Origin: an uncultured Collinsella sp.
GTDB taxonomy: Bacteria > Actinomycetota > Coriobacteriia > Coriobacteriales > Coriobacteriaceae
Length of the DNA: 13,914 nt
Reading direction: 5' to 3'
Assembly: GCA_902463875.1 (NCBI GenBank)
Contig: CABQHR010000027.1
Coordinates: 1-13,914 of the forward strand
In this document: in pieces, positions 6,332 to 13,386 of the stretch
Layout: every line of letters starts with the position of its first letter
Numbering within the stretch: position 1 is the first letter of the stretch
The notes under the pieces: model-generated
What the model saw: only the letters and a program-made list of their open reading frames with translations
What the model was told of the DNA's origin: nothing
Databases searched by the model: none
Program-made: the position numbers and the translations under genes

Positions 6332-7015
6332 CTAAATTACGAAGAGGATCACCGCCATGAACTGGAAGATGCTACCGGCGAGCACCCACAGGTGAAACAC
6401 GCTGTGCAGGTAGCGCACGTTTTTGGCGATGTAGAACGGCACGCCCACGGTGTAGCACACGCCGCCGACGGCGAGCAGCGCCAACGCGACGGGATTCAGC
6501 AGCGCCACGAGCGCAGGCAGCTTAAAGACGACGAGCCAGCCCATCAGCAGGTAGACCAAGCCGCTTACCCAGTGCGGCTGACGCTCGCGCAAAAAGCACT
6601 CGAGTGCGATGCCGATGATGGCGATGGCCCACACGGCAAAGAACAGCGCAGGGCCGCCGTCGTTTGCGAGCGTGATGAGGCAAAACGGGGTATAGCTGCC
6701 GGCTATGAGCAGGTAGATGCAGCTGTGGTCGATGATGCGAAACACGCGCTTGGCGCGCGCGGGCTGAATCGCGTGGTAGAGCGTGGAGGCTAGGTATTCG
6801 AGAATAATGCTGACACCATAGACAATTGCCGCGGCCATGTGGGCCGAGCCTCCGCCGCGCAGGGCGGCGAATACGACCAGGAGCACCAGGCCCGCGATAC
6901 CCAGCAGGCAGCCGACACCATGGGTGACGGAATTCATGATCTCCTCACCCACCGTGTAGTGTGGAACGGCCGCGGTCTTGGGTCGCGGCTTAGAACTGTC
7001 GCTCGAATCGGACAT
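6332..7015 (-). CDS. PAQR / hemolysin III family membrane protein
   Basis: 227 residues from ATG 7015. Seven hydrophobic segments and the family signatures are present: EEIMNSVTHGVG (24-35), ASTLYHAI (76-83), IDHSCIYLLIAGSYTPF (95-111) and HSVFHLWVLAGSIFQFMAVI near the C-terminus. His81, Asp96, His204 and His208 fit the conserved zinc site of PAQR proteins. Bacterial members (TrhA/YqfA type) are linked to membrane-fluidity homeostasis; the 'hemolysin' name comes from an early assay. The frame extends six codons to a TTG (7033), but that codon overlaps the GGAGG, so ATG 7015 with 11-nt spacing is preferred. It is transcribed divergently from the hydrolase. Confidence 0.9.
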   Translation of the reverse strand: MSDSSDSSKPRPKTAAVPHYTVGEEIMNSVTHGVGCLLGIAGLVLLVVFAALRGGGSAHMAAAIVYGVSIILEYLASTLYHAIQPARAKRVFRIIDHSCIYLLIAGSYTPFCLITLANDGGPALFFAVWAIAIIGIALECFLRERQPHWVSGLVYLLMGWLVVFKLPALVALLNPVALALLAVGGVCYTVGVPFYIAKNVRYLHSVFHLWVLAGSIFQFMAVILFVI

Positions 7016-7050
7016 GCCGGTTACATCCTCCAACGTAAAGAGTTCTCAAC

Positions 7051-7088
7051 ACTATATCAAAGCGTCTGGGTACGTGCGAAATTTGCAC
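7051..7088 (-). promoter_or_regulatory. Candidate promoter of the PAQR gene with overlapping palindrome
   Basis: On the minus strand TTCGCA (7075-7080) and TATAGT (7051-7056) are 18 nt apart, about 35 nt from the start codon. The -35 lies within GTGCGAAATTTGCAC (7074-7088), a palindrome with one mismatched pair, which could be an operator. Confidence 0.35.
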
Positions 7089-7122
7089 CATACGTGACCC
7101 TTTGTTTACCCATTCTTTGCTT

Positions 7123-7136
7123 GTTGACGCATCAAC
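7123..7136. promoter_or_regulatory. Palindromic operator-like site 1
   Basis: GTTGACGCATCAAC has perfect 5-bp arms around CGCA and overlaps the -35 of the hydrolase promoter. It recurs with three transitions at 7168-7181, which makes chance unlikely. The form (14 bp, GTTGA-N4-TCAAC) fits a small dimeric repressor such as a MarR- or TetR-type protein, but no regulator gene is in the window. Confidence 0.6.
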
Positions 7137-7152
7137 GGCGAACATCCATAAT
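7124..7152 (+). promoter_or_regulatory. Promoter of the alpha/beta hydrolase gene
   Basis: TTGACG (7124-7129) and CATAAT (7147-7152) are separated by exactly 17 nt, the best vegetative-type promoter in the window. The expected start near 7159 gives a leader of about 43 nt with AGGAGA 7 nt before the ATG. Operator-like palindromes cover the -35 and the first transcribed bases. Confidence 0.7.
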
Positions 7153-7167
7153 GCGCTTGTTTTAAAT

Positions 7168-7181
7168 GTTGATGTATTAAC
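7168..7181. promoter_or_regulatory. Palindromic operator-like site 2
   Basis: GTTGATGTATTAAC, 45 bp downstream of site 1, matches it in 11 of 14 positions with only transitions (shared form GTTGAYGYATYAAC). With its flanks it extends to ATGTT...AACAT (7166-7183). It lies about 10 nt after the predicted transcription start, a usual place for a repressor. Confidence 0.6.
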
Positions 7182-7201
7182 ATCTTATAGGAGAATACCG
7201 C

Positions 7202-8158
7202 ATGGCTCAAAACGCACATTCCCATCGAAAGCTCAAGATAGCCGGCATCGTTGCACTGGTGGCTGTCGTTGCGCTGCTCGGATTTGCCGGCAACTTTCTG
7301 TTTGACTTCGCGCTGAATCCCCGCGCGCCATACACCATGAAGATGATGCAGGACGGCAAGGAAAGTGAGCAGCCGGATGCCGAGGGAACCGAGGCGCGGG
7401 CATGGTTTAAAGAGAACCGCGAGAGCAGCAGCCTCACCGCAGATGACGGAACCGAACTTGCCGCTTGGTATTTTGCCGCCCCAGAGAGCACGCACAATTA
7501 CGCTATCTGCCTACACGGATACACCGATGAGCCCATCGGTATGGCCCGATACGCCAAACGATTCCATGACCGCGGCATGAACGTGCTCGCGCCTGCCGCC
7601 CGTGCCCACGAGCGCTCCGGCGGCGACTATATCGGCATGGGCTGGCCCGAGCGGCTCGATGTCGTTGCATGGATCGAGCGAATCGTTCAGGCTGACCCCG
7701 AGGCGCGCATCCTGGTCTTTGGCGAGTCGATGGGTGCGGCAACCGCCATGAACGTCGCGGGGGAATCTCTGCCCGCAAACGTGAAATGCATTATCGAAGA
7801 CTGTGGTTATACAAGTGTTTGGGACGAGTTTTCTCTGCAGCTCAAGGACGTGTTCGGCCTGCCCAGCTTTCCCTTGCTCGATGTAGCAAACTTGGTGTGC
7901 AACGTGCGCGCGGGCTACGACTTTCATAAGGCGAGCAGTGTGGAACAACTCAAACACGCGACGGTTCCCATGTTGTTCATCCACGGCGACCAGGACACCT
8001 TTGTGCCGTACGACATGCTCGACCAAAACTACGACGCGTGCGCCAGCAAGGTCAAGCAAAAGCTCACCATTCATGGCGCCACCCACGCCAAGAGTGCGCA
8101 AGTTGACCCCGAGCTCTACTGGAACACGATCGACGACTTCCTCGGAAAGAATTTTTAG
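7202..8158 (+). CDS. Membrane-anchored alpha/beta hydrolase
   Basis: 318 residues. One N-terminal membrane helix (about 11-36) follows a short basic tail, placing the enzyme domain outside the membrane. The hydrolase fold is complete: oxyanion HG at 105-106, nucleophile elbow GESMG with Ser176, acid Asp265 in HGDQDTFV, and His295 in GATHAKS. The segment DYIGMGWPERLDVVAWIE matches the YqkD/prolyl-oligopeptidase-like group of serine hydrolases found in many Gram-positive bacteria. The substrate cannot be told; an ester, lipid or peptide is possible. This is the only plus-strand gene, with its own promoter and twin operator-like sites, so it is probably a single regulated unit. Start ATG 7202 has AGGAGA 7 nt upstream. 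Fold and triad are confident. Confidence 0.92.
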   Translation: MAQNAHSHRKLKIAGIVALVAVVALLGFAGNFLFDFALNPRAPYTMKMMQDGKESEQPDAEGTEARAWFKENRESSSLTADDGTELAAWYFAAPESTHNYAICLHGYTDEPIGMARYAKRFHDRGMNVLAPAARAHERSGGDYIGMGWPERLDVVAWIERIVQADPEARILVFGESMGAATAMNVAGESLPANVKCIIEDCGYTSVWDEFSLQLKDVFGLPSFPLLDVANLVCNVRAGYDFHKASSVEQLKHATVPMLFIHGDQDTFVPYDMLDQNYDACASKVKQKLTIHGATHAKSAQVDPELYWNTIDDFLGKNF

Positions 8159-8174
8159 GCAAAAAGCAACGTCC

Positions 8175-8199
8175 GGGGCTTTATCTGGCCCCCTATTTT
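8175..8199 (+). terminator. Probable terminator of the hydrolase gene
   Basis: GGGGC (8175-8179) pairs with GCCCC (8188-8192) across an 8-nt loop, followed by TATTTT, 17 nt after the stop codon. Its T tract overlaps the left end of the 132-nt inverted-repeat element. Confidence 0.5.
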
Positions 8200-8327
8200 C
8201 GGAAGTATGCGGCAAAATCTGGAACTGCCGACCAGACCGCAGTTTTATCAACAATTTATCAGGGGTTTTGTTGCCAAAAAACGTCGTGTGCTCGGCGGTC
8301 TCGAAATTTGCCGCATACTTCCGAAAA
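8196..8327. repeat. 132-nt MITE-like element with perfect 21-bp terminal inverted repeats
   Basis: Positions 8196-8216 (TTTTCGGAAGTATGCGG + CAAA) are the exact reverse complement of 8307-8327. Nested inside are further complementary blocks, AGACCGC 8234-8240 with GCGGTCT 8295-8301 and CAACAA 8249-8254 with TTGTTG 8268-8273, so the whole element can fold as one long imperfect hairpin. There is no ORF of note inside and no clear target-site duplication. It sits between two convergent genes. A miniature inverted-repeat element is the simplest reading; a structured RNA is the alternative. Confidence 0.7.
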
Positions 8328-8362
8328 GCCGCCCGTGGGCGCTGTGCTCACGGGCGGCTTTT
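8324..8362. terminator. Strong bidirectional terminator between convergent genes
   Basis: A perfect 10-bp stem (GCCGCCCGTG 8328-8337, CACGGGCGGC 8349-8358) with an 11-nt loop is flanked by AAAA on the left and TTTT on the right, so it gives a T tract on both strands. It can end the hydrolase transcript and the DUF362 transcript. Its AAAA is shared with the right end of the 132-nt element. Confidence 0.85.
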
Positions 8363-8371
8363 GCTCGACTT

Positions 8372-8394
8372 GCGCCACAAAGGCGCTTGTTTTG
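8372..8394 (+). terminator. Second, weaker hairpin near the DUF362 3' end
   Basis: GCGCC (8372-8376) pairs with GGCGC (8382-8386) around ACAAA and is followed by TTGTTTTG on the plus strand. It is probably a back-up terminator for rightward transcription. Confidence 0.45.
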
Positions 8395-8409
8395 TCCAAT
8401 AGCTAAGAG

Positions 8410-9615
8410 CTACTTGACCTCGATGAGCTCGTACTTGCTCGTGCCCAGGCCGATCTTCTCGGCATGCGCGATGCACGCGCGCCAGTCGGTGTCGGGATGC
8501 GTGATGCAGAAGGGATCCTTGGCCTGCTCGCCCTCCAGATGCTCGTGATTATGCTCCATCTTGGCCGCGCTGTCGGTAAGCTCGGTGTTAGGCAGCGGCT
8601 CGGACGCCAGGACGGCGTCGGCGCAGGCCTGGTCGATGGCGACCGGGTCGAAGCTCGCGAACATGCCGATGTCGTTGACGATGGGCGTGTCATTCTCGGG
8701 ATGGCAGTCGCAGTTGGGGCTGATGTCCACGGCGAGCGAGATGTGGAAGCTCGGGCGGCCGTCGACGATGGCCTTGGTGTACTCAGCGATCTTGTAGTTG
8801 AGTACGTCGGCCGCGGCATCATAGTCGGGCTTGATGCAGTCCTGGTTGCACGCCGCAATGCAGCGTCCGCAGCCCACGCAGCGATCGTGGTCGATAGCGG
8901 CAACGTGAACCGTGCGGGTGCTGCCGTTGGCAAGCTCGCGCTCGCGGGTGTCGTCGAACGAGATGGCGTTGTGCGCGCAGATGCGCTCGCAGGCATGGCA
9001 GCCCACGCAGTTGGTGGTATCGACGCTCGGCTTGCCAGCGGCGTGTTGCTCCATCTTGCCGGCACGGCTACCGCCGCCCATACCCAGGTTCTTCATGGCA
9101 CCGCCAAAGCCGGCCTGCTCATGGCCCTTAAAGTGGGTGAGGCTAATCACGATGTCGGCATCCATGAGTGCCTGGCCGATCTTTGCCTCGCGCACGTACT
9201 CGCCGCCCTCGACCGGGACGAGCGCCTCGTCGGTACCCTTGAGGCCGTCGGCGATGATGATCTGGCAACCCGTGGCATACGGGGTAAAGCCGTTCTGGTA
9301 GGCGGTGTCGATGTGCTCGAGCGCGTTTTTGCGGCTGCCCACATAGAGCGTGTTGCAGTCGGTGAGGAAGGGCTTGCCGCCCAGCTCCTTCACGACGTCT
9401 GCGACGGCGCGGGCGTAGTTTGGGCGCAGAAAGCTCAGGTTACCCAGCTCGCCAAAGTGAATCTTGATAGCGACGAACTTGTTCTCGAAGTCGATCTGCT
9501 CAATGCCGGCGCGGCGAATGAGGCGTTTGAGTTTGTCGAGCTGGCTCTCGCGAGCATGCGTGCGCAGGTTGGTGAAGTACACCTTAGCGGGTGCTGCGGG
9601 TACAGTTGCGGTCAT
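8410..9615 (-). CDS. DUF362 family protein with two 4Fe-4S clusters
   Basis: 401 residues, soluble. The DUF362 core surrounds a ferredoxin insert: KIHFGELGN (51-59), FLTDCNTLY (83-91), ISLTHFKGHEQAGFGGAMKN (157-176). Two cluster motifs follow, C203-x2-C206-x2-C209-x3-C213 and C246-x2-C249-x2-C252-x3-C256. Later, NCDCHPENDTPIVNDIGMFA (301-320) and ASFDPVAIDQAC (320-331) are typical of the family. Members are common in anaerobes and sit near redox or cofactor genes, but their reaction is not established; electron transfer is the safe statement. Start ATG 9615 has GAGGGG 8 nt upstream. It stands alone as a unit, with repeat copy B upstream and a bidirectional terminator downstream. Confidence 0.92.
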   Translation of the reverse strand: MTATVPAAPAKVYFTNLRTHARESQLDKLKRLIRRAGIEQIDFENKFVAIKIHFGELGNLSFLRPNYARAVADVVKELGGKPFLTDCNTLYVGSRKNALEHIDTAYQNGFTPYATGCQIIIADGLKGTDEALVPVEGGEYVREAKIGQALMDADIVISLTHFKGHEQAGFGGAMKNLGMGGGSRAGKMEQHAAGKPSVDTTNCVGCHACERICAHNAISFDDTRERELANGSTRTVHVAAIDHDRCVGCGRCIAACNQDCIKPDYDAAADVLNYKIAEYTKAIVDGRPSFHISLAVDISPNCDCHPENDTPIVNDIGMFASFDPVAIDQACADAVLASEPLPNTELTDSAAKMEHNHEHLEGEQAKDPFCITHPDTDWRACIAHAEKIGLGTSKYELIEVK

Positions 9616-9657
9616 AGATCTATCCCCTCGGTCTATATGGCGTTACAGACATAGAGG

Positions 9658-9688
9658 ATGGTACCCGTTGAAGTAGGGTCGAAGTCAA
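9658..9688 (-). promoter_or_regulatory. Candidate promoter of the DUF362 gene
   Basis: On the minus strand TTGACT (9683-9688) and TACCAT (9658-9663) are 19 nt apart, followed by a leader of about 35 nt. A consensus-like -35 with an over-long spacer is typical of promoters activated by MerR-family regulators, but the dyad between the boxes is poor, so this is tentative. Confidence 0.35.
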
Positions 9689-9708
9689 GCGCAACACCGA
9701 GTCGTTAG

Positions 9709-9835
9709 GCACTCATTGGGGACAGACTTAAATGAGTGCCGCCAGGGACAGTCCTTGCCAGTCCGGCCGACGAGCCGGCAATCCGACAAAGACTGTCCCC
9801 GATGACTAGTCGTTTAAGAACGTCCCCAATTGCTA
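9709..9835. repeat. Composite REP/REPIN-like repeat, copy B
   Basis: Three palindromic units lie in a row. Unit 1 has a perfect 9-bp stem (GCACTCATT 9709-9717, AATGAGTGC 9731-9739) around GGGGACAGACTTA. The central hairpin pairs GGGACAGTC 9745-9753 with GACTGTCCC 9791-9799, with an inner CCGGC/GCCGG stem. Unit 2 (9807-9835) is copy A in inverse orientation. Positions 9711-9733 match 13318-13340 exactly (23 of 23), and 9787-9809 match 13360-13382 at 22 of 23. The right end contains the TAG stop of the FtsX permease (9833-9835). Confidence 0.85.
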
Positions 9836-12499
9836 CTCTTGCACCTTGAGGGCTTCGGCCAGACCGACGCGCTTGATGGAGCGCGTGTGCAGCAGTGCCA
9901 CGACCAGGTAGGTCGCAAAGCCGATGCCGACACACGCCGCCATGGACCAAGCGGGCACGTAGATCTCAATATTGCCGTTGTAGGCGAGCAGCATCGAACG
10001 GAAGATGGCCGTAAGCGAGCCGATGATCACGGGCAGGCTCAGCACGAGCGATGCCGCCACGCACAGCGTGATCGAGCGGATGTACAGGTGCGAGATCTCG
10101 CCGTCGCGATAGCCAAAGACCTTCATGTAGCTGATCGAGCGGGCGCTATGGTCGATGACGGCCTTGGTCAGCAGATACATAAACAGCAGGAAGATGAACA
10201 CCGCGAGCCCAACCATCATGCCGATCATGTCGCTCATCATGCCGATAAACTGGTCGCCCACGGCGCGCATGTCATCGGGCGTGGCGTCGCCGGCAAAGTA
10301 GCGTGCATCGAGGTCGAGCTTCTCGTCGCTCACGTAGCCGTTAAAGTAGGCAGCGTCGTTGCCGAACAGCTCGTTAAAGTCGTCGATGCCCATATAGATA
10401 TTCATGTCCGACTTGGAGCCCCAGGTGCAGTCCTTGCCCTCGTACTCAAGGGAATAGTCCTTGCCCTCGTACTTGTCGTGGAGCGTGACCTTCTGCCCCT
10501 CGCTCCAGCCAAACTTGTCGAGCAGGCCGCCGCCAAAGACGACACGCCCGTCCCCGACATCCAGCCCCTTCCAGTAGCGAGAATCGGACGAGACGCCGTA
10601 GATGGAGATCGTCTCCTGCCCATTTCCATCGCCGCGGTCGTATTGCAGCTGGTAGACGGCGTATTTCTCGGCCTGCGCAATCTTCGCCGCACCGTTGTCG
10701 GTCGTATTGACGGGGTGAATGTCATCGTTGTCAGTATCGATCTTCGAGGCCTTTTCGATCAGATTGATGGTCTCGTCACGGTCGCAGCCAAGAGCATCGG
10801 CAAGATCGTCGAGGCGCGCGTAGAGGGCGTCCTTCTTGTCCTGAACCGTTGCGAGCGCGTCCTGCGATGCGGTCAGGCTCTCGGCAGACGGAGAGCTGGT
10901 CGCAGCATTGGCGGCCGCCCGCGCGGCATCGACCGCGTCGTCAAGTTCGTCATCCGCATCTTGGGCGGCAGTGAGGAGCGCGCCGTCCACCGACTGCAGA
11001 CGCTCGAGCGCCGACCACTGCCCGCGTTCTTCGGCGGTGCCTTCAAGCTCCAACGGCGCCTTGAGCGTGTACTGATGCTCGGCGACCAGGCTCGTCTCCA
11101 GGTTGTCCGCATAGTGCGTCATCGTGGGTAGGATCGCCAGGCCAAAGAGCAGCAGCAGTGACGCAAACGCGATACCCACGAAGAGCGTGGCGAAGTTGCC
11201 CAGATTGCGCAGGAAGATGCGTAGGCGGAAGCGAGAGACGAAACCCATGCGCTCCGGCAGCTGAAAACCGCGTTTGGTACCCGACTTGCCGCCCGCCTCG
11301 TGACGAAGAAACTGCAGCGGCGTCTTGCCCATCTTGCGGAGCAGGCCCACCAGCGTAATGAGGATGAGCGCGGAGGCAGGAACCACGGCGCACTTCACAA
11401 AGATCTCCCAGCTCCAGTACACCTGGAAGGGCGGCAGGCTGTACGAGCCGTAATAGAGACTGCGCATGGGCTCGGTAAAGAACACGACGCCGAGCGCGGT
11501 GCCCAGCAGCGCCGCGAGCACGCCCACAATGGCGGGAAGTGCCAGGTAGTGCAACACGATCTCGCGACGGCGATAGCCGCTGGCGAGCAGCGTACCGATG
11601 ATGGCGCTCTCTTCCTCGATAGTGGCGTCGGTGAGCACCACAAAGACAAACGCCATGATCACGATGATGATGTCGAGCAGCGTCGTCCACATCATGGAGT
11701 CGCCGTCCACATCGTCGCGCGCATAGCCGATACCCTGGTTGGAATCGGCATCGGTCAGGTCGTCCACGCGCGCATCGGCATCCACCAGCGCCTCGACCAT
11801 ATCCTGCTCGGCATCGATACGGTCCGCGGTGGAGAGGTCGCGATCGCTAAAGGTAAAGGAGTAGGTGTAGGCGGGCGCACCGCCGGCGTCCTCGAGCGCG
11901 GCAAAGCCGGCGTCGGTGACCTCGGCCACGCCATAGGTGATGGTGTTCACCGTAAAGTCGGAGTTGTTGAGGAACAGCGCCTGGCTATCGGGCTGGGTCA
12001 TGATGCCGCAGATGGTGTAGGTGCGGCCCTCGAGCTCGACTTTGTCGCCCACGGCAAGATCGTTGTTGGTGGCAAAGACGCGGTCGATGGCCACCTCGTC
12101 GCCCGCGCGGGGCTGCCTGCCTTCGCAGTAGAACGCGATATCGACCTTGGTACGGTGCGCGTAGGTGCGCAGCGTGCGCTTGGTGCCGTCGTCGCCGGAC
12201 GCCTTTTTGATGATGGCGTCGATGGAGAAGTTCTTGTAGAGCGTGACGCCGCCGACGTCCTCCGCCGCTTCCTCGGCGGCTTTGAGCTGGTCGTCGGTCG
12301 CCTCGAAGGAGGTGGTCACGCGGCCGTCCTCGATGGTGTACTCGTCGCGCATGTCGTCGATGAGGCAGCCGATGGAGTGTGCCGCGAGCAAAAAGCCCGA
12401 CGTGAGGGCGATACTTCCACACATAAGCAGGAAGATTCCCAGGTACTTTCCGATATTGCGGCGCAGCTCGCGCGGGAGTCGTTTTGCGAGAGGTGACAT
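9833..12499 (-). CDS. ABC transporter permease with two FtsX domains
   Basis: 888 residues from ATG 12499. One membrane helix (about 18-40) leads to an extracytoplasmic domain (about 45-265). The first FtsX core follows (about 265-395, with ATIEEESAIIGTLLASGYRRREI, the conserved cytosolic coupling segment). A new helix at about 433-460 leads to a second outer domain containing a helical Ala/Asp-rich stretch (about 500-590), then a second FtsX core (about 750-880, SARSISYMKVFGYRDGEI). Such double-FtsX permeases work with LolD/MacB-type ATPases in export or lipid/peptide extrusion and, in Gram-positives, in antimicrobial-peptide resistance. The substrate is unknown. The frame extends five codons to TTG 12514, which overlaps the ATPase gene; ATG 12499, 8 nt after the ATPase stop with AGGCGG upstream, is preferred. 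The stop lies within repeat copy B. Confidence 0.92.
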   Translation of the reverse strand: MSPLAKRLPRELRRNIGKYLGIFLLMCGSIALTSGFLLAAHSIGCLIDDMRDEYTIEDGRVTTSFEATDDQLKAAEEAAEDVGGVTLYKNFSIDAIIKKASGDDGTKRTLRTYAHRTKVDIAFYCEGRQPRAGDEVAIDRVFATNNDLAVGDKVELEGRTYTICGIMTQPDSQALFLNNSDFTVNTITYGVAEVTDAGFAALEDAGGAPAYTYSFTFSDRDLSTADRIDAEQDMVEALVDADARVDDLTDADSNQGIGYARDDVDGDSMMWTTLLDIIIVIMAFVFVVLTDATIEEESAIIGTLLASGYRRREIVLHYLALPAIVGVLAALLGTALGVVFFTEPMRSLYYGSYSLPPFQVYWSWEIFVKCAVVPASALILITLVGLLRKMGKTPLQFLRHEAGGKSGTKRGFQLPERMGFVSRFRLRIFLRNLGNFATLFVGIAFASLLLLFGLAILPTMTHYADNLETSLVAEHQYTLKAPLELEGTAEERGQWSALERLQSVDGALLTAAQDADDELDDAVDAARAAANAATSSPSAESLTASQDALATVQDKKDALYARLDDLADALGCDRDETINLIEKASKIDTDNDDIHPVNTTDNGAAKIAQAEKYAVYQLQYDRGDGNGQETISIYGVSSDSRYWKGLDVGDGRVVFGGGLLDKFGWSEGQKVTLHDKYEGKDYSLEYEGKDCTWGSKSDMNIYMGIDDFNELFGNDAAYFNGYVSDEKLDLDARYFAGDATPDDMRAVGDQFIGMMSDMIGMMVGLAVFIFLLFMYLLTKAVIDHSARSISYMKVFGYRDGEISHLYIRSITLCVAASLVLSLPVIIGSLTAIFRSMLLAYNGNIEIYVPAWSMAACVGIGFATYLVVALLHTRSIKRVGLAEALKVQE

Positions 12500-12507
12500 G
12501 GCGCCGC

Positions 12508-13221
<714 letters not shown>

Positions 13222-13257
13222 ACCATCCCCCATTGTTAGTCTTCTGCTACTTTTCTA

Positions 13258-13290
13258 GGGTAATAGTAAACCCAGGCGAACTATTTTTAA
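13258..13290 (-). promoter_or_regulatory. Candidate promoter of the ABC exporter operon
   Basis: In the AT-rich gap before the ATPase gene, on the minus strand, TTAAAA (13285-13290) and TACTAT (13263-13268) are 16 nt apart, about 40 nt from the start codon. An inverted repeat GGGT...ACCC (13258-13261, 13270-13273) spans the -10. A second option is TTGGAA (13309-13314) with TTAAAA as its -10. Neither is strong. Confidence 0.3.
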
Positions 13291-13315
13291 GCGGCAGGCG
13301 CGACTTTTTTCCAAC

Positions 13316-13382
13316 CTACTCATTGGGGACAGACTTAAATTGAACTGCCGGCGAATCGGCAAAGACTGTCCCCAATGACTAG
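13316..13382. repeat. REPIN-like palindromic repeat, copy C
   Basis: A 67-nt imperfect palindrome: the left arm starts CTACTCATTGGGGACAG (13316-13332) and the right arm ends CTGTCCCCAATGACTAG (13366-13382), with an inner TGCCG...CGGCA stem. It shares 23 identical bases with copy B on the left and 22 of 23 on the right, but lacks the extra inverse unit. It lies 4 nt downstream of the ABC-2 permease stop codon and upstream of the ABC exporter promoter region. Confidence 0.85.
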
Positions 13383-13386
13383 GTGG

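Noticed and set aside
6332..7015. True hemolysin
   Set aside because: The hemolysin III name is historical; the sequence is a PAQR seven-helix membrane protein.
8464..9654. 396-codon plus-strand frame opposite the DUF362 gene
   Set aside because: Antisense to a gene with intact 4Fe-4S motifs; no domain of its own.
9830..12496. Long plus-strand open frames opposite the FtsX permease (433 and 398 codons)
   Set aside because: Complement shadows of a well-supported permease gene; their composition is that of reversed codons and no motif is visible.
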